A stretch of 64,000 bases of DNA from contig NZ_CP030287.1 in assembly GCF_003287935.1 (NCBI RefSeq), positions 1,736,001-1,800,000 on the forward strand. Reading direction: 5' to 3'. The notes under the pieces were generated by a model that had not been told where the DNA came from, searched no databases, and worked only from the letters and a program-made list of their open reading frames with translations. Below, one piece after another: positions 27,021 to 35,603 of the stretch. Position numbers and translations under genes: made by a program. The stretch is from Streptomyces sp. ICC1. GTDB taxonomy: Bacteria; Actinomycetota; Actinomycetes; Streptomycetales; Streptomycetaceae. Position 1 is the stretch's first letter. Every line of letters starts with the position of its first letter.

Positions 27021-27778
27021 TCACGTCCGACGTCTACGGCCGCGGGACGCCCGTGACCCGCCCCCGCCCCACCGACGCCCCGCACCCGGCGGCCCCCACC
27101 GCCAGCGTCACCTACACCCCGGCGACGCCCGGCGAACTCCCGCAGAGCATCCCCGTCTCCGCCCCCGCGCCCTCGGCGGCCCCGGCCGCGAAGGCGAAGA
27201 CGGACGCCGAGCTGGCCGGCCTGCTCGTGACGCAGGCCGAGCTGGCCGACCACCAGTTCGCCGCGGTCCCGTCGACCGAGGTGGCGATCGGCAGCGCCGC
27301 CGCCAGCGACAAGGCCGCGTGCCAGCCCGTCGTCAAGACGCAGGGCACGGTCACGGTCGGCGAGGCCCTCGGCGTGGCGCGGACCAAGGCCGTCGCCAAG
27401 CCGAAGGAAGGCGCCAGCGGGCTGGAGGCCCTCGGCGCCACCCGTACCTCGGTCACCCTCTCCTCGTATGACGGCAAGGGTGCGGAGGAGGCCTTCGCCG
27501 CGATCAAGGCCGCGGCCACGGCGTGCGCCGGGGGCTTCACGCTGACCATGGAGGGCGAGACCACCAAGATCGAGAAGGTGACGTCCACCGACGCCCCCAT
27601 CGGCGACGAGGCCATCGCCCTCACGCTGGAGGCTGACGTGGAGGGCGAGAAGGTGACGTCCGAGACCGTCGTCGTGCGCAAGGGCAACACGCTCGCCACC
27701 CACACCGCCTCGAGCCTGGCGGGCGTCGCGGACAAGCCGACGGTCGTCGTGGCCGCGCAGGTCAAGAAGCTCGGCTGA
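27002..27778 (+). pseudogene. 5'-truncated lipoprotein-like gene
   Basis: The frame encodes an Ala/Pro/Thr-rich linker and a soluble domain (KTDAELAGLLVTQAELADHQF...CQPVVKTQ...TSVTLSSYDGKGAEEAFAAIKAAATACAGGF...VVVAAQVKKLG). This resembles Streptomyces cell-surface lipoproteins, with two Cys that may pair. No start with a signal peptide or lipobox exists: upstream the frame runs into the antisense of the Thr/Pro linker of the divergent gene. GTG 27055 could start translation but would give a cytoplasmic protein. The reading frame itself is intact to the TGA at 27776-27778. Confidence 0.6.
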
Positions 27779-27799
27779 CGGTTCGCCCGTACGTGCGTC

Positions 27800-27836
27800 A
27801 ACCCCGCCCCGGCGCATTCGCCGGGGCGGGGTTTTC
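27800..27836 (+). terminator. Strong intrinsic terminator before glmS
   Basis: A 15-bp perfect stem (AACCCCGCCCCGGCG with its complement) encloses the loop CATT and is followed by TTTT. It ends the transcript of the lipoprotein-like gene 22 bases after its stop. Confidence 0.85.
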
Positions 27837-27887
27837 GTCTTGTTCAGGTACCGGGCGAGGAGCCAACTGAGGCGTACCCTGCGGCTT

Positions 27888-29735
27888 ATGTGCGGAATCG
27901 TGGGTTACGTGGGAGCGCAGTCGGCGCTCGATGTGGTCATTGCCGGACTCAAGCGGCTGGAGTACCGCGGCTACGACTCGGCGGGTGTCGCCGTGCTCGC
28001 AGACGGGGAGCTCGCCTCGGTCAAGAAGGCCGGCAAGCTGGTCAATCTGGAGAAGGAGCTGGTCGGGCACCCGATGCCCGCCGGTTCCACCGGGCTCGGA
28101 CACACCCGGTGGGCGACCCATGGCGGTCCCACCGACGTCAACGCCCACCCGCACCTCGACAATTCGGGGCGCGTGGCCGTCGTGCACAACGGGATCATCG
28201 AGAACTTCGCCGCGCTGCGCGCCGAGCTCGCCGAGCGCGGGCACCGGCTGGAGTCCGAGACGGACACCGAGGTCGTGGCGCACCTGCTGGCGGAGCGCTT
28301 CTCGGCCACCGGGGACCTCGCCGAGGCGATGAGGCAGGTCTGCCGGCTGCTGCAGGGCGCCTTCACACTGGTCGCCGTGCACGCGGACGATCCGGACGTG
28401 GTGGTCGGCGCCCGCCGGAACTCGCCCCTGGTGGTGGGCGTTGGAGAAGGCGAGAACTTCCTCGCCTCGGACGTGGCCGCCTTCATCGCCCACACGCGGT
28501 CCGCGATCGAGCTGGGGCAGGACCAGGTCGTCGAGCTCCGCCGCGACGGTGTCACGGTGACCAACTTCGACGGTTCGGCCGCGAACGTGCGGGCGTACCA
28601 CGTGGACTGGGACGCCTCGGCGGCCGAGAAGGGGGGCTACGACTACTTCATGCTCAAGGAGATCGCCGAGCAGCCGAAGGCCGTCGCCGACACCCTCCTG
28701 GGCAGGATCGACGCGGGCGGCCTGCTGACCCTCGACGAGGTGCGGATCCCCGACTCCGTGCTCCGCGAGGTCGACAAGGTCGTGATCGTGGCGTGCGGTA
28801 CGGCGTACCACGCGGCCATGATCGCGAAGCTGGCCATCGAGCACTGGACCCGCATCCCGTGCGAGACGGAGCTGGCCAGCGAGTTCCGCTACCGCGACCC
28901 GATCCTCGACCAGCGGACGCTGGTGATCGCGATCTCGCAGTCCGGCGAGACCATGGACACCCTGATGGCGCTGCGCCACGCGCGCGAGCAGGGCGCCAAG
29001 GTGCTGGCCGTCTGCAACACGAACGGCTCGACGATCCCGCGCGAGTCGGACGCCGTGCTGTACACGCACGCCGGACCCGAGGTGGCCGTCGCCTCGACCA
29101 AGGCGTTCCTGACGCAGCTGGTGGCCTGCTACCTGGTCGCCCTCTACCTCGGCCAGGTCCGGGGCACGAAGTGGGGCGACGAGATCCAGGCCGTGATCCG
29201 GGAGCTGTCGGACATCGCCGCGGCCGTGGACACCGTACTGGAGACCATGGAGCCGGTACGGGAGCTCGCGCGGTCCCTGGCCGACAAGAACACCGTGCTG
29301 TTCCTCGGCCGGCACGTCGGCTACCCGGTGGCGCTGGAGGGCGCGCTCAAGCTCAAGGAGCTGGCGTACATGCACGCCGAGGGCTTCGCGGCGGGCGAGC
29401 TCAAGCACGGGCCGATCGCGCTCATCGAGAAGGACCTCCCGGTGGTGGTCGTCGTGCCGTCGCCGCGCGGGCGCTCGGTGCTGCACGACAAGATCGTGTC
29501 GAACATCCAGGAGATCCGGGCGCGCGGGGCGCGGACCATCGTCATCGCCGAGGAGGGTGACGAGGCCGTGGTCCCGTACGCCGACCACCTCATCCGCATC
29601 CCGGCCACCCCGACACTGCTCCAGCCGCTGGTGGCGACGGTGCCGCTGCAGGTCTTCGCGTGCGAACTGGCCACCGCGCGGGGCAACGAGGTGGACCAGC
29701 CGCGTAACCTCGCGAAGTCCGTGACCGTGGAGTGA
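27888..29735 (+). CDS. glmS: Glutamine-fructose-6-phosphate aminotransferase
   Basis: A 615-residue enzyme making glucosamine-6-phosphate, the first step toward UDP-GlcNAc for peptidoglycan. The ATG is followed at once by Cys2 (MCGIVGYVG), the glutaminase nucleophile. The N-terminal domain has GLGHTRWATHGG and HNGIIENF. Two SIS domains follow (VACGTAYHAAMIAK, ISQSGETMDT, FLGRHVGYPVALEGALKLKE), and the end is DQPRNLAKSVTVE, as in all GlmS proteins. It is followed closely by acpS, nnr and alr. Confidence 0.97.
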   Translation: MCGIVGYVGAQSALDVVIAGLKRLEYRGYDSAGVAVLADGELASVKKAGKLVNLEKELVGHPMPAGSTGLGHTRWATHGGPTDVNAHPHLDNSGRVAVVHNGIIENFAALRAELAERGHRLESETDTEVVAHLLAERFSATGDLAEAMRQVCRLLQGAFTLVAVHADDPDVVVGARRNSPLVVGVGEGENFLASDVAAFIAHTRSAIELGQDQVVELRRDGVTVTNFDGSAANVRAYHVDWDASAAEKGGYDYFMLKEIAEQPKAVADTLLGRIDAGGLLTLDEVRIPDSVLREVDKVVIVACGTAYHAAMIAKLAIEHWTRIPCETELASEFRYRDPILDQRTLVIAISQSGETMDTLMALRHAREQGAKVLAVCNTNGSTIPRESDAVLYTHAGPEVAVASTKAFLTQLVACYLVALYLGQVRGTKWGDEIQAVIRELSDIAAAVDTVLETMEPVRELARSLADKNTVLFLGRHVGYPVALEGALKLKELAYMHAEGFAAGELKHGPIALIEKDLPVVVVVPSPRGRSVLHDKIVSNIQEIRARGARTIVIAEEGDEAVVPYADHLIRIPATPTLLQPLVATVPLQVFACELATARGNEVDQPRNLAKSVTVE

Positions 29736-29755
29736 GCGAGTGAGCGAGTGAGCGA
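29732..29755. repeat. Three tandem copies of GTGAGCGA
   Basis: Three exact 8-bp units begin inside the glmS stop codon and fill the glmS-acpS spacer. They probably arose by slippage. No function is evident. Confidence 0.75.
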
Positions 29756-29770
29756 AGTGGGTCTGTCGTC

Positions 29771-30139
29771 GTGATGATCGGTGTGGGGATCGACGTTGCC
29801 GAGATCGAGCGGTTCGGCGCCGCGCTGGAGCGGACGCCGAACCTGGCGCAACGGCTGTTCGTCGAAGCCGAGCTGACGCTGCCGAGCGGCGAGCGGCGCG
29901 GGACCGCCTCGCTCGCCGCCCGGTTCGCGGCCAAGGAGGCGCTCGCCAAGGCGCTCGGCGCGCCCGCCGGACTGCTGTGGACCGACGCCGAGGTGTACGT
30001 CGAGGCCAGCGGGCAGCCGCGGCTGCGCGTGTCCGGGACGGTCGCGGCACGGGCGGCCGAGCTGGGCGTGCGGTCCTGGCACATCTCGCTGAGCCACGAC
30101 GCGGGCATCGCCTCCGCTGTGGTGATCGCCGAGGGGTGA
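29771..30139 (+). CDS. acpS: Holo-[acyl-carrier-protein] synthase
   Basis: A 121-122 residue phosphopantetheinyl transferase of the AcpS type. [12 protein letters not shown] carries the Mg-binding Asp, [12 protein letters not shown] the catalytic Glu/Lys, and SWHISLSHD the C-terminal signature. It loads 4'-phosphopantetheine onto ACPs of fatty-acid and polyketide synthesis. GTG 29771 and ATG 29774 are adjacent possible starts. It lies between glmS and nnr on the same strand. Confidence 0.95.
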   Translation: MMIGVGIDVAEIERFGAALERTPNLAQRLFVEAELTLPSGERRGTASLAARFAAKEALAKALGAPAGLLWTDAEVYVEASGQPRLRVSGTVAARAAELGVRSWHISLSHDAGIASAVVIAEG

Positions 30140-30154
30140 CGGCACGCTGGTGAC

Positions 30155-31546
30155 ATGCGTACTGCTTACAGCGTGGAGACCGTACGGGCCGCCGAGCGCG
30201 AGCTGATGGCCCGGCTACCCGAAGGCACCCTGATGGCGCGGGCGGCGGCCGGACTGGCCGCCGTCTGCGCCCGGCTGCTGCCCCGGGTGTACGGGGCGCG
30301 CGTGGTGCTGCTCGTCGGCCCGGGGGACAACGGGGGCGACGCGCTGTACGCGGGCGCGCGCCTGGCCCGGCGCGGGGCCGGGGTCACCGCGGTGGCCATG
30401 GATCCGGCGCGGGTGCACGCGGGCGGGCTGGCCGCGCTGCGGGCCGCCGGCGGACGCCTCGCCGAGGCCGTGCCGCCGCGGGCGGACCTCGTCGTGGACG
30501 GGCTCGTGGGAATCGGCGGCCGGGGCGGGCTGCGGCCGGCCGCGGCCGCGCTGGCGGAGCGGATCCCGGCGGGCGCGGTGGTGGTCGCGGTGGACCTGCC
30601 GAGCGGGGTGGACGCGGACACCGGGGAGGTGGCCGGGGCGGCCGTACGGGCCGATGTCACGGTGACCTTCGGGGCGTACAAGCCGGGGCTGCTGATCGAT
30701 CCGGGGGCCGGGCTGGCCGGGGCGGTGCACCTGGTGGACATCGGGCTGGCCCTCCCCGCGGCGCCGGACATCGAGGCCCTGCAGCACGCGGACGTGGCCG
30801 CACTGCTGCCGGAGCCGACCCGGACGAGCGACAAGTACCGGCGCGGCGTGGTCGGGATCGTCGCCGGGTCCGCGCGCTACCCGGGCGCGGCGGTGCTCGC
30901 GGTGGCGGGCGCGCTGCGGGGCGGCGCGGGCGCGGTGCGCTACGTGGGACCGGCGGCCGTCGCGGACGCCGTGCTGGCCCGCTACCCGGAGACGCTGATC
31001 GGGCCGGGCCGGGTCCAGGCGTGGGTGGTCGGGCCGGGGCTGGGAGACGAGGACGGCACCCGGGTGCTGGCGGAGCCGGTGGCGGTCCTGCTGGACGCGG
31101 ACGGGCTGCGCGGACTGGACCCCGAGGTGCTGAGGGCGCGGACGGCACCGACCCTGCTGACCCCGCACGCGGGGGAGGCGGCGGCGCTGCTGGGCGTCGC
31201 GCGGGAGGCGGTGGAGTCGGGGCGGCTGGCCGCGGCGCGCGAGCTGGCGGAGCGGTACGGCGCGGCGGTCCTGCTGAAGGGGTCGACGACGCTGGTCGCC
31301 CCCGGCGGCGGCCGCCCCGTCCGGGTGAACCCGACCGGGACTCCGTGGCTGGCCACCGCGGGGAGCGGGGACGTGCTGTCCGGGCTGGCGGGCTCTCTGC
31401 TGGCGGCGGGCCTGTCGGGGCCGGACGCGGGGGCGGTGGCGGCGTACCTCCACGGCCTGGCGGCCCGCCTGACCGGAGGCCCGCTGCTGGCGCAGCAGGT
31501 GGCGCAGGCGGTGCCGTCCGCCTGGCGCGAGGTGCTGCGCGGCTAG
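30155..31546 (+). CDS. nnr: Bifunctional NAD(P)H-hydrate repair enzyme
   Basis: A 463-residue fusion. Residues 1-210 are the YjeF-type epimerase (LLVGPGDNGGDALYAGARLARRG, VVDGLVGIGGRGGL, AVDLPSGVDADTGEV). Residues 220-463 are the ribokinase-like ADP-dependent dehydratase (VLTPHAGEAAALLG, LLKGSTTLVA, GSGDVLSGLAGSLLAAG). Together they restore NADH and NADPH damaged by hydration. The stop TAG at 31544-31546 is the CTAG edge of repeat copy C. The gene order acpS-nnr-alr is conserved in Streptomyces. Confidence 0.95.
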   Translation: MRTAYSVETVRAAERELMARLPEGTLMARAAAGLAAVCARLLPRVYGARVVLLVGPGDNGGDALYAGARLARRGAGVTAVAMDPARVHAGGLAALRAAGGRLAEAVPPRADLVVDGLVGIGGRGGLRPAAAALAERIPAGAVVVAVDLPSGVDADTGEVAGAAVRADVTVTFGAYKPGLLIDPGAGLAGAVHLVDIGLALPAAPDIEALQHADVAALLPEPTRTSDKYRRGVVGIVAGSARYPGAAVLAVAGALRGGAGAVRYVGPAAVADAVLARYPETLIGPGRVQAWVVGPGLGDEDGTRVLAEPVAVLLDADGLRGLDPEVLRARTAPTLLTPHAGEAAALLGVAREAVESGRLAAARELAERYGAAVLLKGSTTLVAPGGGRPVRVNPTGTPWLATAGSGDVLSGLAGSLLAAGLSGPDAGAVAAYLHGLAARLTGGPLLAQQVAQAVPSAWREVLRG

Positions 31547-31593
31547 TGCTGTGACCGGAAGGGTCCACCGGGCCTTTCCGGCCACAGCACTGG
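31543..31593. mobile_element. MITE-like repeat, copy C, internally deleted (51 bp)
   Basis: The left end CTAGTGCTGTGACCGGAAGG matches copy B, and the right end CCTTTCCGGCCACAGCAC matches copy A, but only about ten bases separate them. The right CTAG has become CTGG. The result is a compact hairpin directly on the nnr stop codon, between nnr and alr, where it may also act as a terminator. Confidence 0.8.
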
Positions 31594-31667
31594 TACGGAT
31601 CGTGCCCGGCCCGCGCGGGTGGAGGCGTGGACGGCCCCCGGCGCCGGGCTCTGAGAGACTGGGGGCG

Positions 31668-32825
31668 ATGAACGAGACACCCACCCGCGTGTACGCCGAG
31701 ATCGATCTGGACGCCGTACGGGAGAACGTGCGCGCACTGCGCGAGCGGGCGCCCCGGTCCGAGCTGATGGCCGTCGTCAAGGCGGATGCCTACGGGCACG
31801 GAGCCCTGGCCTGCGCCAAGGCCGCCCAGGAGGCCGGCGCCACCTGGCTCGGGACCGCCACGCCCGACGAGGCGCTCGCGCTGCGTGCCGCGGGGATCGA
31901 CGGACGGATCCTGTGCTGGCTGTGGACCCCCGGCGGGCCGTGGCGGGAGGCCATCGAGGCCGATGTGGACGTGTCCGTCAGCGCCATGTGGGCCCTGGAC
32001 GAGGTACGGGCCGCCGCCCGCGCCACCGGGCGGACCGCCCGGATCCAGCTCAAGGCGGACACCGGGCTCGGGCGCAACGGCTGCCAGCCCGCCGACTGGG
32101 CGGAGCTCGTGGGCGCGGCCGTCGCCGCCCAGGCCGAGGGAACCGTCCACGTCACCGGCGTCTGGTCCCACTTCGCCTGCGCCGACGAGCCGGGCCACCC
32201 CTCCATCGCGCCGCAGCTGGCCGCCTTCCGCGACATGCTCGCGTACGCCGAGAAGGAGGGCGTCGAGCCCGAGGTCCGGCACATCGCCAACTCGCCCGCG
32301 ACCCTCACCCTCCCCGAGAGCCACTTCGACCTCGTCCGCTGCGGGCTGGCGGTCTACGGCGTCTCGCCCGCTCCCGAGCTCGGCACCTCCGCCCAGCTCG
32401 GCCTGCGGCCCGCCATGGCCCTGAAGGCCTTCGTGGCCCTGGTCAAGGAGGTCCCCGCCGGGCACGGCGTCAGTTACGGGCACCACTACCTGACCGAGGC
32501 GCGGACCCGCCTCGCGCTGATCCCCGCGGGCTACGCCGACGGGATCCCGCGCCACGCCTCCGGCCGCGGCTCCGTCCTCCTCGGCGGGAAGACGCGGTAC
32601 GCCGCCGGGCGCGTCGCCATGGACCAGTTCGTCGTGGACCTCCACGGCGACGAGCACGTCCGCGCCGGCGACGAGGTGGTCATCTTCGGCGACGGCACGC
32701 ACGGCGAGCCCACCGCCGAGGACTGGGCTCGAGCGGCGGACACCATCGCGTATGAGATCGTCACCCGTATCGGGGCCAGAGTGCCCCGGGTGTACCGCAA
32801 CGGATGTCCCGCGACGGCTCGGTGA
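31668..32825 (+). CDS. alr: Alanine racemase
   Basis: A 385-residue PLP enzyme providing D-alanine for peptidoglycan. The PLP lysine is Lys38 in AVVKADAYGHG; the second catalytic Tyr lies in GHGVSYGHHY. The C-terminal beta domain contains GRVAMDQFVVD. The ATG at 31668 follows GGGGGCG. An in-frame ATG-like start further up (31551) lies inside the mobile repeat and is rejected. It is followed 10 bases later by the hydrolase gene. Confidence 0.96.
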   Translation: MNETPTRVYAEIDLDAVRENVRALRERAPRSELMAVVKADAYGHGALACAKAAQEAGATWLGTATPDEALALRAAGIDGRILCWLWTPGGPWREAIEADVDVSVSAMWALDEVRAAARATGRTARIQLKADTGLGRNGCQPADWAELVGAAVAAQAEGTVHVTGVWSHFACADEPGHPSIAPQLAAFRDMLAYAEKEGVEPEVRHIANSPATLTLPESHFDLVRCGLAVYGVSPAPELGTSAQLGLRPAMALKAFVALVKEVPAGHGVSYGHHYLTEARTRLALIPAGYADGIPRHASGRGSVLLGGKTRYAAGRVAMDQFVVDLHGDEHVRAGDEVVIFGDGTHGEPTAEDWARAADTIAYEIVTRIGARVPRVYRNGCPATAR

Positions 32826-32835
32826 GGACGGCGGC

Positions 32836-33990
32836 GTGAGCGAGAACTGGCGCAAGGCCGGCTGGGCCGGCGCCGCCATCGGCGTGATAGCCGCGGGCGC
32901 GGCGGCCGGTGTCGCGGTCGAACGGATCACCGTCGGGCGGGGCATGCGCATGAAGGCGCGCCTCGCCCTGGACGCGACCGGGGACTACGGCTCCCTGCGC
33001 GGCGCCCCCGGCACCGCGTGGGCCGAGGACGGCACCGCCCTGTACTACGAGGTCGACGAGCTGCCCGAGGAGGGCAAGCGGCGCCGGCTGCGCCGCAAGG
33101 CCCCCGCCCAGCCGACCGTGGTGTTCTGCCACGGCTACTGCCTCGCGCAGGACTCCTGGCACTTCCAGCGCGCCGCCCTGCGCGGTCTGGTGCGCGCCGT
33201 GTACTGGGACCAGCGCAGCCACGGCCGCAGCGCGCGCGGCCTCGCCCAGGCCGACGGCGAGCCGGTGACCTTCGAGCAGCTCGGCCACGATCTGGCGGCC
33301 GTCATCGCGGCCGCCGCCCCCGAGGGCCCGCTGATCCTCGTCGGTCACTCGATGGGCGGCATGACCGTCATGGGCCTGGCGGACCAGTTCCCCGACCTCG
33401 TCCGCGACCGGGTGGCCGGGGTGGTGCTGGTCGGCACCTCCAGCGGCCGCCTGGGCGAGGTCACGTACGGGCTGCCGTCCGTGGGCTTCGGTGCGGTGCG
33501 CAGGATCCTGCCCGGCGTGCTCAAGGCGCTCGGCTCCCAGGTGGAGCTGGTGGAGAAGGGCCGGCGGGCCACCGCCGACCTGTTCGCCGGCATGGTCAAG
33601 ATGTACTCCTTCGCCTCGCGCGACGTGGACCCGGGCGTGGCCCGCTTCGCCGAGCGGCTGATCGAGGGCACCCCCATCGACGTGGTCGCCGAGTTCTATC
33701 CGGCCTTCGGGGCGCACGACAAGACGGCCGCCCTCCAGCGGTTCGCGGACATCCCCGTCACCGTCATCGCCGGGGACCGGGACATGGTCACACCGCCCGA
33801 CCACAGCCGGGCCATCAAGGAGGCACTGCCCTCCGCCGAGCTGGTGGTGCTGGAGTCCGCCGGGCACCTGATGATGCTCGAACACCCGGAGACCGTGACC
33901 CGGCTGCTCACCGAGCTGCTGGCGCGCACCGGGGTGGTGCCGGCAGCGGCTAACGTTGGCGGGCATGGAAGAAGCACCGCAGACGCCTGA
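32836..33990 (+). CDS. Membrane-anchored alpha/beta hydrolase
   Basis: A 384-residue protein from the GTG at 32836, with GAGGACGG upstream. An N-terminal hydrophobic anchor (AGAAIGVIAAGAAAGVAV) is followed by an alpha/beta-hydrolase fold. Nucleophile Ser lies in GHSMGG, the acid in AGDRDMVTP and the His in ESAGHLMMLEHPE. The substrate is unknown. The 3' end overlaps tsaE by 26 bases, so it is part of the alr-tsaE run. Confidence 0.88.
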   Translation: MSENWRKAGWAGAAIGVIAAGAAAGVAVERITVGRGMRMKARLALDATGDYGSLRGAPGTAWAEDGTALYYEVDELPEEGKRRRLRRKAPAQPTVVFCHGYCLAQDSWHFQRAALRGLVRAVYWDQRSHGRSARGLAQADGEPVTFEQLGHDLAAVIAAAAPEGPLILVGHSMGGMTVMGLADQFPDLVRDRVAGVVLVGTSSGRLGEVTYGLPSVGFGAVRRILPGVLKALGSQVELVEKGRRATADLFAGMVKMYSFASRDVDPGVARFAERLIEGTPIDVVAEFYPAFGAHDKTAALQRFADIPVTVIAGDRDMVTPPDHSRAIKEALPSAELVVLESAGHLMMLEHPETVTRLLTELLARTGVVPAAANVGGHGRSTADA

Positions 33991-34495
33991 CACCGAAGCG
34001 CACGTCACCGTCGGCTCGCCCGACGCCATGCAGGACCTCGGGCGCCGGATCGCCGCGCTGCTGCGCCCCGGCGACCTCGTCCTGCTGACCGGGGAGCTCG
34101 GCGCGGGCAAGACCACCCTGACCCGGGGCCTCGGCGAGGGCCTCGGCGTGCGCGGGGCGGTGACCTCGCCGACCTTCGTGATCGCCCGGGTCCACCCCTC
34201 GCTGACCGGCGGTCCGGCGCTGGTGCACGTGGACGCGTACCGGCTGGGCGGCGGGCTGGACGAGATGGAGGACCTGGACCTCGACGTCTCGCTGCCCGAA
34301 TCCGTGGTCGTCGTGGAGTGGGGCGACGGCAAGGTCGAGGAGCTGTCCGACGACCGGCTGCACGTGGTGATCCGCCGGGCGGTCGGCCACGAGGAGGTCC
34401 TCGACGACGTGCGCGAGGTCGCGGTCCGCGGGGTCGGGGCGCGCTGGTCCGCCGGAGCCGGTCTGGAGAGCCTCGCGGGCGTCCTCTCGGAGTGA
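33965..34495 (+). CDS. tsaE: tRNA t6A threonylcarbamoylation ATPase TsaE
   Basis: A 176-residue P-loop protein with Walker A GELGAGKTT (about 43-51), SPTFVIARVH and HVDAYRLGG as in TsaE/YjeE. With TsaB and TsaD it makes N6-threonylcarbamoyladenosine at position 37 of ANN-decoding tRNAs. The ATG at 33965 lies inside the hydrolase gene. tsaB, rimI and tsaD follow after about 1.1 kb that contains a small ORF and a reverse gene. Confidence 0.94.
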   Translation: MEEAPQTPDTEAHVTVGSPDAMQDLGRRIAALLRPGDLVLLTGELGAGKTTLTRGLGEGLGVRGAVTSPTFVIARVHPSLTGGPALVHVDAYRLGGGLDEMEDLDLDVSLPESVVVVEWGDGKVEELSDDRLHVVIRRAVGHEEVLDDVREVAVRGVGARWSAGAGLESLAGVLSE

Positions 34496-34574
34496 CGCCC
34501 GGGGCAATCGTTCCGACAACGCGTCGGCAAAATATTGCGCAGGTGGCAGCCCCCGTGGTCACATGGTACCGAGG

Positions 34575-34593
34575 GCTGGTTAGGCGTACCTAA
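34575..34593. promoter_or_regulatory. Candidate DmdR/IdeR iron box
   Basis: The 19 bases contain TTAGGCGTACCTAA. By hand alignment with the iron-box consensus (TTAGGTTAGGCTAACCTAA), 14 of 19 positions agree, including the whole right half CCTAA. The site lies 31 bases upstream of the ATG of a 62-codon ORF with a strong ribosome binding site, a position suited to repression by an iron-loaded DtxR-type regulator. Confidence 0.4.
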
Positions 34594-34623
34594 GTACGGG
34601 CTGGCCCCGGCCAGGAGGCAGCC

Positions 34624-34812
34624 ATGTCGACAGCAGGAGCAGCGCGCGTCCCCCGTACGTCCGGCGTGACCATGGGGGCCCTGCTCGCCGCGGGCGCCGC
34701 CGCCAGCGCCGTGTCCACGCCGCCCGCGCGCGAGCACGCGCAGGACCCGGTTCCGCTGTGTGGAGGGGCCGGGGACGCGGAACAGGCCGCTCCGGAGTCC
34801 GAAGCGGCCTGA
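34624..34812 (+). CDS. Small protein with possible signal-like segment
   Basis: A 62-residue ORF starting MSTAGAARVPRTSG, with an ideal AGGAGG six bases upstream of the ATG, so it is probably translated. A weak hydrophobic stretch (GVTMGALLAAGAAASAVS) is followed by an acidic end (GDAEQAAPESEAA). No family is recognised. It sits alone between tsaE and the reverse transpeptidase-like gene, downstream of a candidate iron box. Confidence 0.5.
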   Translation: MSTAGAARVPRTSGVTMGALLAAGAAASAVSTPPAREHAQDPVPLCGGAGDAEQAAPESEAA

Positions 34813-34863
34813 GGCGGAGACCGGGGTCCCCCGTACGAGTGAAGCCAGTGTGTCGCGGCCCGG

Positions 34864-35424
34864 TCAGGGAACGACGACGACCTTCGAGCCGATCGTCGCG
34901 AAGGCCCACATCGCGTCGCCGTCCGCGCGCGTCATGCGCACGCCGCCGGTCTTCTTGGCCGGGTCGGGCGTCGGCAGGGTGTTGTCCACCCGGGCGCTGA
35001 AGCCGACCACGACCCCCTGCGCGCTGGCGAACCGGACCACGTGCTCGATCGGAACCCCGTCCGAGCCGGTCACCGTGCCCGCGCGGGAGTCCACCGTGTA
35101 CTTGCCCGGAGCCGGATTGACCGTGCTCGGCACCACCGCGAACGACTTCGGCTCCTGCCCTTCGGCGGCGACCAGCCACACGCGCTTGGAGCCCACGGAG
35201 TAGACGACGCGCACCCCGGATCCCGAACCGGCCGGCAGGGCCACCGGCTTCCCCGGGTCGACCTTGGCGGCACCGGACTCGCTCGGAGCGGGCACGGGGG
35301 TCTGCGCGGCGGCCTTCGGCGGAAGGGCGGGGGCGGTGGCGTGTGCCTGGTAGCCGAGGAAGCCGATGACGGCGAGCGCCCCGGCGGTGAGCCCGGCCAC
35401 GATTCCCGAGCTGCTGCGTGCCAC
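34864..35424 (-). CDS. L,D-transpeptidase-like secreted protein lacking the catalytic Cys
   Basis: A 186-residue protein with an N-terminal membrane/signal segment (GIVAGLTAGALAVIGFLGY) and a YkuD-like domain: PGKYTVDSRAGTVTGSDG, IEHVVRFA, then TGGVRMTRADGDAMWAFATIGSKVVVV. In active enzymes this last block reads HGCVRM; here the Cys position is Gly161. It is antisense to its neighbours between tsaE and tsaB. It may bind peptidoglycan or regulate, rather than catalyse cross-linking. Confidence 0.72.
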   Translation of the reverse strand: MARSSSGIVAGLTAGALAVIGFLGYQAHATAPALPPKAAAQTPVPAPSESGAAKVDPGKPVALPAGSGSGVRVVYSVGSKRVWLVAAEGQEPKSFAVVPSTVNPAPGKYTVDSRAGTVTGSDGVPIEHVVRFASAQGVVVGFSARVDNTLPTPDPAKKTGGVRMTRADGDAMWAFATIGSKVVVVP

Positions 35425-35603
35425 CTTGCTCCACCTCTCCGCATGGTCCGATGTCGTCGAACGGCCGGCTCCGTCGCCCGTCGAACGATCAGCTGTACGC
35501 GTCGTCGAACGGTCGAGCCCCGAGACCTGGGTCGAAGGTAGCAGCCGGGGTGCCCGTAGACCGGCCGCAAGGGCCCGGGGCCCCGGAGTCGTAGGCTGTT
35601 CGC

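Noticed and set aside
31551..31667. N-terminal extension of alanine racemase starting in the mobile repeat
   Set aside because: The ATG at 31668 has a good ribosome binding site and matches the family start; the extension is Arg/Gly/Pro-rich with no conservation expected.
34580..34593. Reading TTAGGCGTACCTAA as a terminator stem
   Set aside because: Arms of five bases with a four-base centre are too weak for a terminator; position upstream of a ribosome binding site favours an operator.
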